The notes: a model not told the origin generated them from the letters alone. A stretch of 64,000 bases of DNA from Gnetum montanum (GCA_015680685.1 MNCI01007639.1:244114-308113); one strand, 5' to 3'. Counted from the first letter of the stretch, positions 1 to 12,561 are shown. Made by a program: numbers and translations.

Positions 1-811
1 TAAGTCTTCCACAGGGCATAGCTTCATCATCACTGCCATCGAGTATTTTACGAAGTGGGTGGAGGCTATTCCCCTAAGGAAAACTACATCCCAACAGGTT
101 TGCCACTTCATCTTAGACAACATCGTGACAAGGTTTGGGCTTCCCATGACTATTGTGATTGACAGCAGACCACATTTTAGTAGTGTGGAAACCAAAACCT
201 TCTACAGAAATCTTGGCATTAGGAAATCATTCTCCTCGCCATACTATCCATAGGCAAATAGATAAGCAGAAGCTACAAACAAGTCCATCATCAACTTGCT
301 TAAGAAAATGCTTAACAATAGCAAGAGGTGATGGCATGAGCAAATCCTCTATGTGCTATGGGCTTATAGGATGATGTGTAGGACTGTGATAGGTAAGACA
401 CCTTATAGTCTTGTTTATGGATCTGAAGTGGTGTTACCTATTTTTTTGTAGGTACCCTCACTTCGAATGATCCTATTAAATGCCATGAGCGAAGCCTAGA
501 ACAACGAGTTAGGGATCATCGACCTCGACTCCATAGAGGAGGAGCGTAGATAGACACTTGATCGCATAGAGCATTATCAAAACAAGTAACAATAGAAGCA
601 TCATGCAAACCAGCATCAATGGTCAATATAGAAGGGATACCTCATTCTCAAGGCTATTCGTGAGCATGTGAACAAATTCTTAACAAACTGGAAAGGTCTG
701 TTCATGGTCACAAAAGCCTATGGGAACAAGGAATTTAAGTTGGTAGACATGGATGGCAATGAGTTCATGAATTCCTTGAATCATTCATATCTCAAGCCAT
801 ACTACATTTGA
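1..811 (+). pseudogene. Integrase C-terminal part of element E0 (Ty3/gypsy, decayed)
   Basis: This is the end of a retrotransposon integrase, which joins element cDNA to chromosomal DNA. Seen: a reading frame through the core domain (TKWVEA-like, then ITRFGLP-like and a D-S-R-P segment where intact copies have T-D-N-R-P), ending in SSPYYP before a stop at about 251. Later stretches still read in pieces up to a final KPYYI-stop at 809-811, the same C-terminus as the E1 and E2 integrases. The catalytic Asp of the D-N/S-R-P motif is kept, but stops follow and the catalytic Glu region (NGQVEA in E1) is disrupted. The 5' part of the element lies left of the window. Array C and a + strand LTR follow, so this is the 3' end of a + strand element. 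Confidence 0.85.
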
Positions 812-825
812 TGCATGAGCAGGAT

Positions 826-1190
826 AGGCAAACGTCTGCTACGACGTAAAACTGGCAAAGGTAAGCAATCATCCGCTATGACATAAAATTGGCAAAGCTC
901 ATCCACTACGACGTTAAACAGGCACAGACAGTCCACTATGACTATAAACTGGCACAGGCTATTCGCCATGATGTAAAACTGGCAAGGCATGTACGCTATG
1001 ACGTTAAACTGGCACAGAAAGTCTGCTATGAATTTAAATTGGCCTATCCACCATCCGCTACAATGTTAAACTAGCACTGCAGTCTGCTAGGACTTTAAAC
1101 TAGCACAACCACCATCTTCTATGACGTTAAACTAGCACTACAGTTTGCTAGGACATTAAACTAGTGTAACACGGTCTGCTGAGACCTCAC
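826..1190 (+). repeat. Tandem array C of E0, about 12 units of ~30 bp
   Basis: Degenerate tandem units share a core like GACGTTAAACTGGCA, each preceded by a GTCYGCTA-like block. The array lies between the integrase stop and the LTR. Equivalent arrays follow integrase in E1 (52965-53262) and E2 (8757-9115) and flank the antisense genes. One chance open frame crosses it and is not a gene. Confidence 0.85.
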
Positions 1191-1484
1191 TTGAAATACC
1201 CTAAAATTTCAAGGCATTATTGCTTCACCAGGGTCTTGGAAATGAGGCAAAAATTTCCACAAGTGTAGCCTCATAACAGTTTGGTAGGAAGTGAATGCAT
1301 TGAGTTTAGACTATTCAGTTCGACAAGTTTTCTACCTCCAGAGCTGACAGGCCTGATGGACTCTCTAGCCTGCCCACCTGGGTGTTTCACCTAGCTGACA
1401 GTTTATTCAGAAACCATGCTTGGAGTTGTTGGCAGTGCTCAGGATGCGCAAAATAGTTTGGCAAATTTTCTAGTGAAGAAGTTT

Positions 1485-2215
1485 GCTACGCTATACTACG
1501 CTACGCTACGCTACACTATGTAGCATAGCATACTTCACAAGATAATTGCTTAGGAAATCAAGTGCAAATCATTGCAGAACAAAGTGCTACGCTACGCAGT
1601 GTAGCAGAACGTAGCAAAGGCAAATCAGAAATGCCCAGATTACCAAGTGATTTCAATGAAGAAATTGCACTCGAGAAGCACTCCGGCCTCCAAAACTAGT
1701 TGCCTTGTTCGAATTTAAGTCCTTCAGCAAGGTCTCTTACTAGAAAGTGGCGGATTGAGGAAAAAGCAAGACATGATAGCTGCTACGCTATGCTATGCTA
1801 CATAGCGTAGCAATAATACAAGAGCAACAAAAGATGTTTCAAATGCAATTTTAGCAAGTGTAGATGTTCTCCTTTGCAAAAGGAAAATGTTGTAGCTGTT
1901 AGCATGATCAAAGCTTCAAAAAAGTGTTTGCAAATTCAACACGAATCCCAGATAAAGTCAACTACTACATTATGCTACACTACGTAGCATAGCGTAGCAG
2001 AGATGAAAATTCAACAAAAGTGTTTCAAAAGTTAACTCGATGTGCACCAAGACTTCTAGTAGATGAAGTTGACTTTAATGCTAGCTTATTTTTCAAATTG
2101 GTGGCTACACTATGCTACGTTGCATAGTGTAGTACAACATAGCAAGTAGCTACGCTACGCCAACATGCTATGCTCCATAGTGTTACACAGCATAGTGAAC
2201 AGCTACGCTACGCCA
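1485..2215. repeat. Palindromic TACGCTA/TAGCGTA clusters in the U3 of the E0 LTR
   Basis: At least six clusters (about 1488-1530, 1590-1616, 1780-1812, 1970-2002, 2103-2150 and 2150-2215) read CTACGCTA... followed by TAGCATAGCGTAGC, so each can form a hairpin. They lie upstream of the TATA box. Related palindromes occur in every LTR of the family. Confidence 0.8.
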
Positions 2216-2400
2216 GTATGCTTCATCTCTTGCTTGAATTGTTGGCATACATGACACCAACACTCCCAGTTTTGATAGCATGATTGTAGTGTGGCAAGTT
2301 CACAATCAGCTTTGCATGTTCATGCAGTATTGACACGTCAGCATTTCATGGGTCTAGGACACATGGCATCTAAACTGCATCTCTCGCATGCTCCTAGCCC

Positions 2401-2408
2401 TATAAATA
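2401..2408 (+). promoter_or_regulatory. TATA box of the E0 LTR
   Basis: TATAAATA preceded by CTCCTAGCCC. Its position, about 600 bp before the LTR end, matches the TATA motifs of the E2, F and N LTRs. It probably drives the element transcript, but here it sits in a 3' LTR and would read outward. Confidence 0.6.
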
Positions 2409-3001
2409 CCCTGAAGAGCAACGTTTAAAGGGTTGGTAAAAATAAGGCATTTGTGGGAAAAAAAATTTGGTTGGCAATTTTGGGCAAATTTTGAGCATTG
2501 TTGGCTTTTAACCTTGGCATTTGGCACTAGCTTTTTGCTTGTTGGCACTTTCTATTGTTGGCTCTTAAGCTTATACCCAAAAAAAATAGTTGAAGCATTT
2601 TGAGTGTTCTGGTCATTCTTGGACCCTTTGTGCATCTCTAGCATTGTATAACCTAAAACACACTTTCAAGAAAAGGAGAGAACCAAAACTGTGACTTTGC
2701 GGTGGTGCACTTTTTCATCCCAATTACTCTGTTATTTTTACATTATGACTACTGTTTAGCATCATTTTCTTTATTATCGCATTTATTAATCATCGATTAG
2801 ATATCACATATTTTGTGCTTAAAACGACATTTACATAAGGTTAAGTTACATTGACTAAGTCCCTGTTTGATCGACCAGACCGTTCAGGGCGCCCCGTTTC
2901 TATTTTTATCCAGCATTGCCCTCGCATGGATTCAGGGTTAAGATTGTTCACTCGACGATCTCTCAGTGTTTTCCAGCCACCGACGTTTTCGGTCGCTACA
3001 T

Positions 3002-3420
3002 CACCCTTCTTAGGGTTGACCTTAATTACCTCATCATGAAATGAGAGGCATGTGGAGGTTAATTTCTATAGCACAAGAGGTAACATCATAGTATGGATTG
3101 AATTCTCATCTGCTGGGATGTCCTCTATGATAGGAATGGAGGTTAGCATCTACACTAGCACTTTACGATGGGTAGATGAGGTCATGATTAGGTCATAGAG
3201 GCTCAACATTATGTTCTTTTGTTTGAGTACTTGCTTAACTTGGGCTAATGCATCTATGAAGTCTTTTCCATTAGTTGCACTCTTGTTGGCTTTAACTTCT
3301 TTCATACATCCTAAAAGAGAAATTTTGTAGGGAGGTAACTTGGGTTTTATTCGCTTGGCTTGTGCTGAGGACCTAGTGCTTGGTTGTCAGTTGCTGGTGG
3401 TGGCCACCTCAATTGTTTAG
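3002..3420 (-). pseudogene. Protease (PR) N-terminal region of element F, truncated by E0
   Basis: Read on the reverse strand, this matches the start of the PR module of E1, N and E4: a SLYDL-(I/V)-(M/L)-TS-like block, a ML-TS-I-like block, and a final stretch equivalent to SFHDENIKVDKKTG. It stops exactly at 3002, where the E0 LTR ends, so the active-site part is missing from the window. Stops are present. It follows the gag of the same element on the reverse strand. Confidence 0.7.
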
Positions 3421-6034
3421 GTCATGGGGATTGCGAATAGAGGGACTAGTTTTGATAGATAGAACACTCTTTTCTCTTGATGTTGCCTAATTATCCTATG
3501 TATGAGATGCTCATTGGGCTTCCCGAGTTGCCACCTAGAGGATCTGTTAATGTTGCTAGTAGGATTAACCCTTGGACAGGAAGGGATTGATGCATTGCCC
3601 ACTATTGGACTCTGGGTAGGTAAGGAGTCAGCATGTTGTGGCACCCTGATGACAAAGTGTGGCTAAACTATTGTCATTGCAACATGCTATGGGATCCTAA
3701 CCACAAAGGGTGTCATAGGTGCTTAGGTTGGCACTTTGAGAATGAAATGAGGCCTTGAACCCATAGGAACCATGTAGCCCCTTGCCCTACTAGAGGGCAC
3801 ATAGACCATGAATGGCTGTTCCACCAGTTCTAGGTTATCATCAAAGTTGATAGCATTGATGATGGATCCAACGTTGTCTATATTTAGAGGGTTCTTATAC
3901 ACCCTCATAGATTGGTTCTAAGGTCTAATTGGATTAGTAGCATCAAGTGCCAACTCACCTCTATCAATCATTCTTTTGAGGTCATCTTGTAAGGCTATGC
4001 AAGAATTGGTGTTGTGACTGCACAATTGGTGGTAGTGGTAGAACCAATCCAGCCTTAAGTGTTTTAGGATCAAGGGCTCTTTTGAGGCTGTCAACATGGG
4101 ATTCCTTAGGAGCTCACAATACTGATAATGTCTTTTGCAAGCATCTTTGGACATTTGCTTGTACTAAATACATCTAGCCTTCAACAATTGGTTCAATAGT
4201 TCTAAAGGTTTTAATGGTAGTAGGGTGTACTTGGAGGGATCCTTATGCTCAAAGTTAGACCTTGGAGTAGCTTATGCTATGGCCATCGGTGACATGAGAT
4301 GGTTAGTTGTTGCAGTGCTAGGGATCATGGTCTTGTTGTTGGTCAAGGCCTTGGGTGGCTTGGAAATTGGCCTTGAGTTGGTTGTTTTGGCTTCTTTGGC
4401 CATAGTTGCCATAGCTGCAATTTGCTTTCTCTTATCCTTGTTCTTTTTGACATGTAGGTTTTTGTAGGAAATGTAGGTCAAGTCCTTATTGGCTTCAGCT
4501 TCATCCTTTATACTCTTGGTCTAGGAAAAGGTATGGCTCAGAGACTATAGGGCCAAGTAGTATTGTTTTGACTTGATGAAGTTGTTGACTACACCCTGGA
4601 AGATGGCCAAGAGGTGCATCTTAGCTATTGGCTCTTGAATTTCATTCAATTAGGCACTCCAGCATTGGATAAGTTTTTTATGGGCTCTAGATGGCCTTGC
4701 TTGATTTACATCAGTTGGTCTAGGGTAGTTTTAGGCTTCAAGTGTACTTGAAGCACATCACAAACTAGCTCAAAAGGTTCTCCAAGGAGGAGATAGAGTT
4801 GTTGGGTAATGCAAAGTACCAGTCTAGCACCTTGCCAGTGAGTGACATGGAAAAAATGTGTATGATGGCATGTGGCTGTGCTTGCAGTAGTAGGCACGTG
4901 GACTTGAATGTCATTAGGTGTGCGTTGGGGTTCCCTTCACAATTGTACTTGGTGAATTGTAGCAATGGGATCCTAGTTGGTAGAGTTAGTGGTGGGTCAA
5001 CATGAGTTATGGGGTCATATTGGTAGAAGTCCACTACTTTAACTATTTCAGAGGAGGTGGCCTTGAGCTGCTTCACCTCTTATGTCAAGGTTTGGATCAG
5101 TTGGAATGCCTGATCTAAGTTTTGAGATGCTATAGTGGATTGTGCTAGTTGTGCTACCCACTGTGTTGGTTGTGTAGTCCATGACCTAGTTGTAGGCTAT
5201 AGAACCACACGAGGTGCTTACTACATTGGCTATGTTATGGGCATAGTAATTGGGGAAAACTATGTGTGCATGGGCTAGATCACTGCCAAGGGTGCCAATG
5301 AAATAGGTAGGACATAAGGTGCATGAGTCATTTGGGGTTGAGAGACATGCATTGTGTGAATGTAAGGTTGAGCAGGCATGATTGTTACTGGAAAAGATGA
5401 ATGGATAGGCTATGAAAATTCCATAGAGGGAAATTTAATAGGAGGTACTACATCATAATGGGTAGCCTACATTTGGTGTGTTGTTATCATAGGCATTAAC
5501 CTGGAAGGTGATGCCAAGGCTATGACTCTCTTAAGAAAGATAGGTGAATGAGATTGTAGGAAGGCCAAACTAGGGGTGGTCGATGGGAAAATAGTGTGGA
5601 AGGAGTCCTTGTGCTTGGAACAAGTTTTGAACTTATCCTCCTTCCCATGTAGGGGCTCCTCATAGTTTGTTCCTACTTCATGCTCCTTTGCTCTAATAAG
5701 TTGGGTAAATATCCAACGGTAGGATTCTGTAAGTGGGATCAAGTTGATAGAGGAGGGGATATAATCTCATCTATTTTGGTGGATAAGCCCATAGCCCCAT
5801 TTCACTTTGATGTCCAAATGGTCTATGAATAGCCCTACTTGGATCTTTTTGCATGATGAAGTTGTATTGTTCATCATTTAGCATGGTATACTCAGGGTCT
5901 TGGCCATGTAGCCTAAGGGATTGCCTTGGCCCTACCATAGCAGGATTGGCAAGGTGGTCAATCCTAGTTTCCTATTGGATAGAAAAGGTAGATAGCATGC
6001 TTAGGATTGATGTTGAAGGTTTCTTGGAACTCAT
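3421..6034 (-). pseudogene. gag of element F (decayed)
   Basis: This is the capsid/nucleocapsid polyprotein of a Tat-type element. The start is inferred at the ATG (6034-6032) because the next residues align with the N-termini of the other copies, including GPRQSLRLHGQ and QYNFI-like blocks. The core near 4765-5076 reads KVVDFYQYDPITH...LPTRIPLLQFTKYN-EGNPNAHL...MSLTGKVLDWYFALP, the conserved capsid segment. The knuckle at about 4010-4060 reads FYHYHQLCSHNTNSC, whose first Cys is replaced by Tyr. The Pro-rich P-F-M-V-Y-V-P repeat region follows. Several stops and frameshifts make it non-functional. Confidence 0.8.
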
Positions 6035-6065
6035 GTATGTAGATTAAATTGTAGGAGGGGATTGT

Positions 6066-6310
6066 AGAGATTGCTAGTTGTAGAAAAATGGCTAACTTTA
6101 CTAGTTGCAGAAAATGGCTAATTCTGAAAACTGTAGAAAAATGGCTAACTCTAGTGACTGTAAAAAATAACTAACTCTCATAACTATGAAAATTGGATAA
6201 CTCTAGTGACTAGAAAAACTAGCTAACTTTGGTGACTATGCTCTCTATGCTGAGAGCTAACTATGTTGTCTATGCTAAGAGCTAACTACACGCTCTATTG
6301 AGCACTTAGA
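6066..6310. repeat. Leader repeats of element F
   Basis: About eight degenerate units of ~27 bp contain TGGCTAACTYTAGTGACTG followed by AGAAAA. They lie between the inferred gag start and the PBS region of F, where E1 and E4 instead carry TTTACGCTG-rich leaders. No coding signal was seen. Confidence 0.65.
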
Positions 6311-6563
6311 ATTTGGCTAATTGTGAAAATGTGTGTTGCTTTGGAGGAACCAACTACTAGGTCTAATCTACACCAACTAGTTAGTAGATGATGCTTGCAT
6401 TAGCTTAAGATCTAGCTATTGTTGCACATGTAGTAGGTCCATACAGGTGTCATGGTCTACACTAGCTCAAAGCTAGCAATGGTGATGTAGAGAGCACACG
6501 AGATAATTGTAATGGAGACTGAAGAGGAAAATGGTTTTGTCTCTCCTTTTAACACTAGAAAAC

Positions 6564-7867
6564 TATGGCGACCAAAAATGTCAGTGGTTGGAACACCGAG
6601 GGATCCACAGGTGCACAACCTAACCTTGAGTTTGCATGAGGGCCTATTGGAGATAGAGATGGGGGTGCCTTGAATGGTCTTGTCAATTGAACATGGACTT
6701 ACCAAATGCAAACAAGGGTGCAACGTAGTTAGCTACAATGCTAATGGAAAATGATGCTAAGTGTTCATGCAATGTCAATGATGTCAAGTGTAGTCAGGTT
6801 TTTGGCAAAAACGAAGGTACCAACATGCGGGGGTTACTGTCCAAGTGTAGTTTTAGGCATAGCTATGCAATGAAACAGTAGAAAATGCAAATAAAACACT
6901 AAAAATGTAAGGAAAGAGAGAGAGAAATAATACACCACCCCAAATAGAGTTGAGCATAGTTAACACCAAGAGGGGTGAGAAGGTACACAGTGTAAAATAG
7001 GCATCGTGAACAATGTAGCCATAGTCTTGGGGGTGTCTAGCCATAAAAATTAATATTTCATTATGGTGTTTGTGCTTGCTAGGTTGGTAGCCATGGTGTG
7101 TAGTAGGTTGCAGTGTTCTATAGTGAGCTAAGATGGTTTGTGATGGTATGCAACTCTACCTCTCTTTGGTTCACTTATGTGCCTTTGATTTTTTATCTAT
7201 CCAAAATGCCAAAATACTCAAATTTTCAAACCTTGCTCCAATTTTATGAATCCCTAAATTGTTGAGGGCATAGATATTTATAGGACTAGGCTTAGCATGA
7301 AATGCAAAGGGATGGCCACATGGCAGAGGGGACAGTTGGAGCTACGCTATCATCCAACTACACTCTCCCCTGAGGCTAGCCATGTTGTGCTCTATTGTAC
7401 TTTGCTAGACTCTACGAGGTTAAGAGACTGTGACTACACTACCAAGTGCATGTATACACACCGAGAGCATCACAATGTACCTAAAAAAATTCAACTTTGG
7501 AGACTATGCTCTGGGACTACATTCTCCACTATCTTGTGTGGAATCAAGCGTAGTTAGAATTTTGGGGACACAAGGGATATTAAAAAATACATTTTTCTAA
7601 CTACATTTTCTAGAGATGAGTTGGAGCTAAGCTAAATGCTAGTGCTACTTTGTGGAAGCCTTTGAAGGTTGTTTTGGCTGACTACACTTGGCTACACTTT
7701 GGACTAGGGAAGAGTGTAGTCACAACACTTAGGAAACAACACCTTTACACTTTTTCTCTTTTATACTTTTTTACACTCTTTTGCTCTTTTACACTTTTGC
7801 ACTTTTTTCCTGCTGTTTAACCACGTTCACTTGCAAATAACCTTATTGTTGTAGAATAGGTGTTTCC
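6564..7867 (-). repeat. LTR on the reverse strand between E2 and F
   Basis: The inner end (6564) aligns with the inner ends of the E2 and N LTRs, and a decayed PBS (6541-6557, CACTA where others have CACCA) lies beside it, so it serves as a 5' LTR for F. The block GGTGCC-TTGAATGGTCTTGTC near 6665 is the family's inner-LTR signature. A reverse TATA box is at 7275. The outer end is uncertain: the best match to GGTGTTTCA is TAGGTGTTTCC at about 7857-7867. Hand comparison with the E2 5' LTR gives only about 70% identity near the inner end, so the two are not a recent pair. Confidence 0.65.
7275..7282 (-). promoter_or_regulatory. TATA box of the F/E2 LTR
   Basis: TATTTATA on the + strand reads TATAAATA on the reverse strand. 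It is followed (reverse strand) by a short leader to the LTR inner end, as in the N and E2 LTRs. Confidence 0.6.
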
Positions 7868-8756
7868 TCCGTGAGATGAGTTGTGTTACATCTATGTGGG
7901 GCTTTGACTTGCCTACAAGTGCTTCCCATGCAGTGAGTTGCGTTACACACATCATGGACTTTGCGGTTGAGCATGTGGAAGGGCTTTATATGCATCGGGA
8001 AAGCTTGTAAAAGAGATGTGAAATGGGAAACTGCGGGTGTGAGAAATGAGGTGAAGAAGGTTAAGAGGGAGGGTGGGATGTGCACTCCCAAGTAGCCAAG
8101 CTAGTTAGAATGATCACCTCAGAATGATGTAGTGTCCTATCCTCCTGGTGAAATGCATCTCTGACCGATGCCATCTCAACTTGTATCTTGCAAACAAAAC
8201 AGAAAGTAGACTAGAAAAACATAAGCATGAAATGAGGTGAGGGAAAAATCCCACTTGATTTAAAAAATGTTGAAGTAGGGAGCATTATTGCTGAAGCATG
8301 CAATGTCCAAACCAAGAAGGTGAATAGTGGTTCTAGTAGCAACAGACTAAAGGGGTTGGCACCAAGGAGGCTAGGAGTTGCAGTGATGCGAGTGCTCAGG
8401 AGTTCCTACCTAGGGAAAACATCATGCAATTCAGCTGTAAGCTGAGAAACCTAGCAGCTGAACATCTTTGGAGCTCGGATGATGGTGGGGGCTAGAGGGT
8501 AGCAACTTTATGGCTATTCCACAATAGTGCTAGGACTCTAGTAGTAGGCATTGACAATAGGAGCTACTGCTAGGGCAATGGGCTATGGTAGCAGTAGCTC
8601 TGGAGGGTCAACAAGATGTTAGATGCCATCTCCAGAGGATCAGAAAGATGCCAGGGGTAGTGGTGCTGCATATGTTCTAGAGGTTTTTTTCTTATCATTG
8701 TGAACTACATTATGGAACTACAACGTTCCACCCTGTGTTGGCACTATGCACACTCG
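7868..8756 (-). other. 3' tail of E2, no gene recognised
   Basis: The sequence between array C and the adjoining LTR corresponds to the tails at 53263-54224 (E1) and 36364-37440 (N). The open frame on the reverse strand at 7843-8091 has no recognisable motif. No clear polypurine tract was found next to the LTR, unlike E1, so the join may be decayed or rearranged. Confidence 0.5.
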
Positions 8757-9115
8757 CTTGTTTATAGGATCGTGGATGCACGCTGAGAACGTTGTGCCAT
8801 GAACCCAATTTAAGGTCTTGGTAGACCATTAGATGTACTGGTTTAAGGTCCTAGTAGATCGTGATGTGCTAGTTTAAGGTCCCAGCAAACCACTGTGCTA
8901 GTTTAAGGTCCTAGCAGACCACTATGCTAGTTTAAGGTCCTAGCAGACCGCTGTGCTAGTTTATAGTTGTAGCGGACGATGGATGTGCTAGTTTAAGGTC
9001 GTAGCGGACCATTTGTGCTAGGTTTTTTGGCATAGCAGATGTTATTTTCCAGTTTTACATCATAGAAGATGGTCTGTGCTAGTTTATAGTCATAGCGGAC
9101 TATCTTTTCTTACCT
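8757..9115 (-). repeat. Tandem array C of E2
   Basis: Units of ~30-35 bp read GTGCTAGTTTAAGGTCCTAGCAGACCA and variants. The reverse complement carries the same CTTAAACTAGC core as the E0 array. It follows the integrase stop of E2 on the reverse strand. Confidence 0.85.
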
Positions 9116-9125
9116 TGCTTTTGCA

Positions 9126-12100
9126 TCAGACGTAGTATGGCTTGAGGTACAAGTGGTTCATGGGATTTGCAAAATCTTTGCCATCCATGTCTGCCAATTT
9201 CAAGGCTCCATTCTCATAGGCTTTCATGACTATGAATGGACCTTCCCAGTTTGCTAAGAACTTACTTAGATGCTCACGAAGAGCTTTGAGAATGAGGTCC
9301 CCCTTTTTGATTGGCCATCGATGTAGATTGGAATGATGCTTTTGCCACTTCTTGTCTTGGTACCATTCGATATGACCAAGTGTTTGAACATGCTCCTCCT
9401 CAATGGAGTTGAGGTCAATGACCCTTGACTCATTATTATGGGTGTCATTCATGATGCTTGAAAGGATCATCCAAAGTGACGATACCTACAATTCAAGAGG
9501 TAACACTACTTTAGATTCATAGACTAGGCTATGAGGAGTCTTACCTATGGTCATTCTACACGTCATACAATAAGCCCACAGTATGCAAAGGATTTGTTCA
9601 TGTCATCGCCTCTTACTATTGCTAAACATCCTTTTGAGAAAGTTGGTGATGGCCTTGTCTATTGCCTCCACTTGATCGTTTGCCTATGGGTAGTATGGTG
9701 ACGAAAAGGATTACTTGATGCCAAGGTTGCTACAAAAGGTTTTGGTTTCTACGCTACTAAACTATGGCCCGTTCTCTATCACAATAGTCATGGGAAGACC
9801 AAACCTTGTTACTATGTTGTTCAAGATAAAGTAGCAAACCTATTAAGTAGTTTTCCTAAGGGGGATAGCCTCTGCCCACTTTGTGAAGTACTTGGTGACG
9901 ATGATGATGAAGCTATGTCTTGCAGAAGACTTAGGCATGATGGGTCCTATGATATCTAGCCCTCATCGTTGGAATGGCCCCGTAATTTATGTAGGATGCA
10001 ACTCAGTAGGTGAAACATGTATAAGATTTGCATGACGTTGGCATGTATCACATGTCATAACTTTGGCAAGGCAATCTCATTCCATGTAAGGCCAGTAATA
10101 TCCTAGGCATTTGATTTTTGCTACCATAGCCCTGGGAGCTATGTGTCCTCCACATAGTCCTTCATGGACTTCGTTAATGATTTTCTGTGCTTCTTCCCCA
10201 CTAACACAAGTTAGCAATATCCCATCAAAGGAGCATTTGCATAAGGTATTATCTCCTATAAGGACATACTGTTAGGCTCGCTTTCAGATTGCATCCTTTT
10301 AAGCAAATGTCAAGTTGTGTGGGGGTTCGCTGTGTTGAAGGTAGGCTTTAACATTAGCGTACCACTCTTGGGCATTGGTAGAACTTATGAAGGTGCCATG
10401 TGCCACTTGATTTATAGGGTCTGTGTACTCTGTTATCGAAGCAGGTAAAGTTGCAAATAGGTGTGGTGGCACGTTTAACGCTAGTGTGGCTATGGCATCT
10501 GCTATAGTGTTCTCGTTGTGTGGCACATGTTGGATTTCTATCTTTGTAAACTGTTTCAGTAAACTCTTGGCTAAGTCACAATAAGGTTGTAAATGTGAAG
10601 CTTTATAGGCATAGATTTTGGTAATTTGGTTGATGACAAGTTGGGAATTGCCTCGGATTACCAAATGTTGGATCTTTAATTACTGGGCTACTAAAAGGCC
10701 CCTAAGGAGTCCTTTGTACTCAGCTACATTGTTTGTACAAAGGAACGTAAAATGGTAAGCGAAAGGTCGAATGTCCCTCGAGGGGAATGTAATGATAGCA
10801 ACAACACTACCACCTTGTGTGGTTGAGGCACTATCAAAATGCAAAGTAGCTTCGAAGTGTAATGGTACAGGGTTGATGTTGTTAACATGTTCAACAGGGA
10901 ATTCTAGCTCTATGGTTGCCCAATCATCGATGGGTGAGGTTGTGAGCTGTGTAGCTATCACTTGTCCTTTCATTGATGATTGGGCTACATAGTGTAAATC
11001 AAATTCCACTATTATAGCTTTCCATTGGGCTATCCTACTGCTTTTGTATAAATTGTTTGTGATAGCCCAAAAGTATGTTGCTCTTGAATATAATGTTAAC
11101 CTTGCTATGGAATAGGGCAGGAAAATTTCTTTCTACTTCATTGTACTTCACCTCATAAACTATTAGTGTATGGCTTAACTAATAAACTAGGATTTTAGAG
11201 CTGTCATCTCTCTTTTGACACAACAATGCTGTGATAGATGTGTCCGAAGTGGTAAGGTAGATGTAGAAAGGCTTATCCCTCTGTGATGGATAAATAGTTG
11301 GGAGGTGCAAAAGCTCTTTCTTTAAGTCATCGAAGGCTTGTTGACACTGTGTCGTCCACTCAAAGTTGACTCCCTTCTTTAGCAAGTGTTGCATGGGGTG
11401 TAACTTGTCGGTCAACTTTGCTACAAACCTTCTAATAAACTATATTCTACCTTGCAACCCATGCAATTCTTTAAGGTTACTAGGGGGTTCTAGGTTAACG
11501 ATGACCTTAACTTTGTCAAGGTCTACTCGTATTCTAGCTTTCGATACTACAAACCCTAGCATGCATTTGGTTTTAACTCCGAAAACACATTTCTTTGGGT
11601 TGACACATAAGTCATTCCTGTGACAACGCTTGAGGACTACATCTAGATCAGTGGGATGATCAATAGCTCTCTTAGACTTGACTACTATGTCATCCACTTA
11701 ATCGTTTAGTCTCTCTAAGAGGTATTTGCTGAATATGTACATCATGGCTCGTTGATAGGTTGCTTCGGCAGTTTTGAGACCAAAGGGCATCATATTTTAA
11801 CAAAAGGTTCCTCAAAGGGTTATGAAAGTAGTTGTTAATTGATGCTCTGGATTGATGCGGATTTGATTGTAACCTAAGAACCCATCCATAAAGGACAGTA
11901 AAGCATGACTAGCTGTAGTGTCAATAAGTTGATCAATACTTGGTAATGGGAAGTTATCTTTAATCATTTCTTTGTTTAGATCTTGAAAGTCTATACAAAT
12001 TTGTATATCTCCCATTTTCTTGGAGACTACAATGATGTTCGATACCCACTCTAAGTAATTAACCACATGGATGAAGCCTGCTTGATACAACCTGGTAATT

Positions 12101-12561
12101 TCATCACGTATGGCTAGTGCGATTTTTAGTTTAATTTTTCGAGCCTTTTGTTTAACTACTTTGATACACAAGTCTAAGACAATGTTATGTTGTATGAGCC
12201 ATGGGTCTAAGCCCAACATGTCATTATAGGACCATGCAAACACTTTAATGTTGTTTTGGAGAACCTTAGATACGTCCTTTTGTATTTGTGAATATAGAAA
12301 GGAGCGAAGTTTTAATGTCTTTATTTTCCCCCTAGATGTAGTTACAGGTGCTTCAATGAGAGGGTCATTGGTTACATCCCTGGCCTCTAAGTCTAAGGCT
12401 TGGACCAAATGTTTGGGCCAATCTAGGGATGTTTCCAGGGATGCTATAGTGTTGTCAGTAGATGATTCCTAGTCTATTGATTCTGAGTTTAGGTGTCTCG
12501 TAAGCTTGCCATGAGGACTTGTCAAGGTTAAAAGCGAATGTTGATCATCGTGCATAGCCAT
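9126..12561 (-). pseudogene. RT-RNaseH-integrase polyprotein of E2 (decayed)
   Basis: This is the replication and integration polyprotein. On the reverse strand, in order: an N-terminal linker from the ATG at 12561 (start chosen because it aligns with the E1 start), RT (12408-11440) with FPLPSID and MDGFLGYNQIRINP, a tether and RNase H (11415-11179), a second RNase H-like domain (11009-10299: FDSAST-QGGS, NNVAEYKGL, then GNSQLV where an acidic residue is usual), and the integrase with C-terminal ANPMNHLYLKPYYV-stop at 9126. The Tyr of YVDD is a TAA stop here, so RT is dead. Numerous frameshifts and stops, especially at 9500-10290. A separate antisense block parts it from gag-PR of the same element. 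Confidence 0.9.

Larger units (their letters stand above)
1192..3001 (+). repeat. 3' LTR of E0
   Basis: The repeat starts TGAAATACC and ends TCGCTACA, so it has TG...CA ends. Its first ~100 bp match, in reverse, the outer end of the E2 5' LTR near 25258. Its last ~150 bp contain the GTCCCTGT...GATCGACCAGACCGTT block also found at the inner end of the N, E2 and F LTRs. A TATA box sits at 2401. Past 3001 the sequence switches abruptly to reverse-strand PR of element F, so E0 inserted there. The partner target duplication lies outside the window. No PBS follows, which confirms a 3' LTR. Confidence 0.8.
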
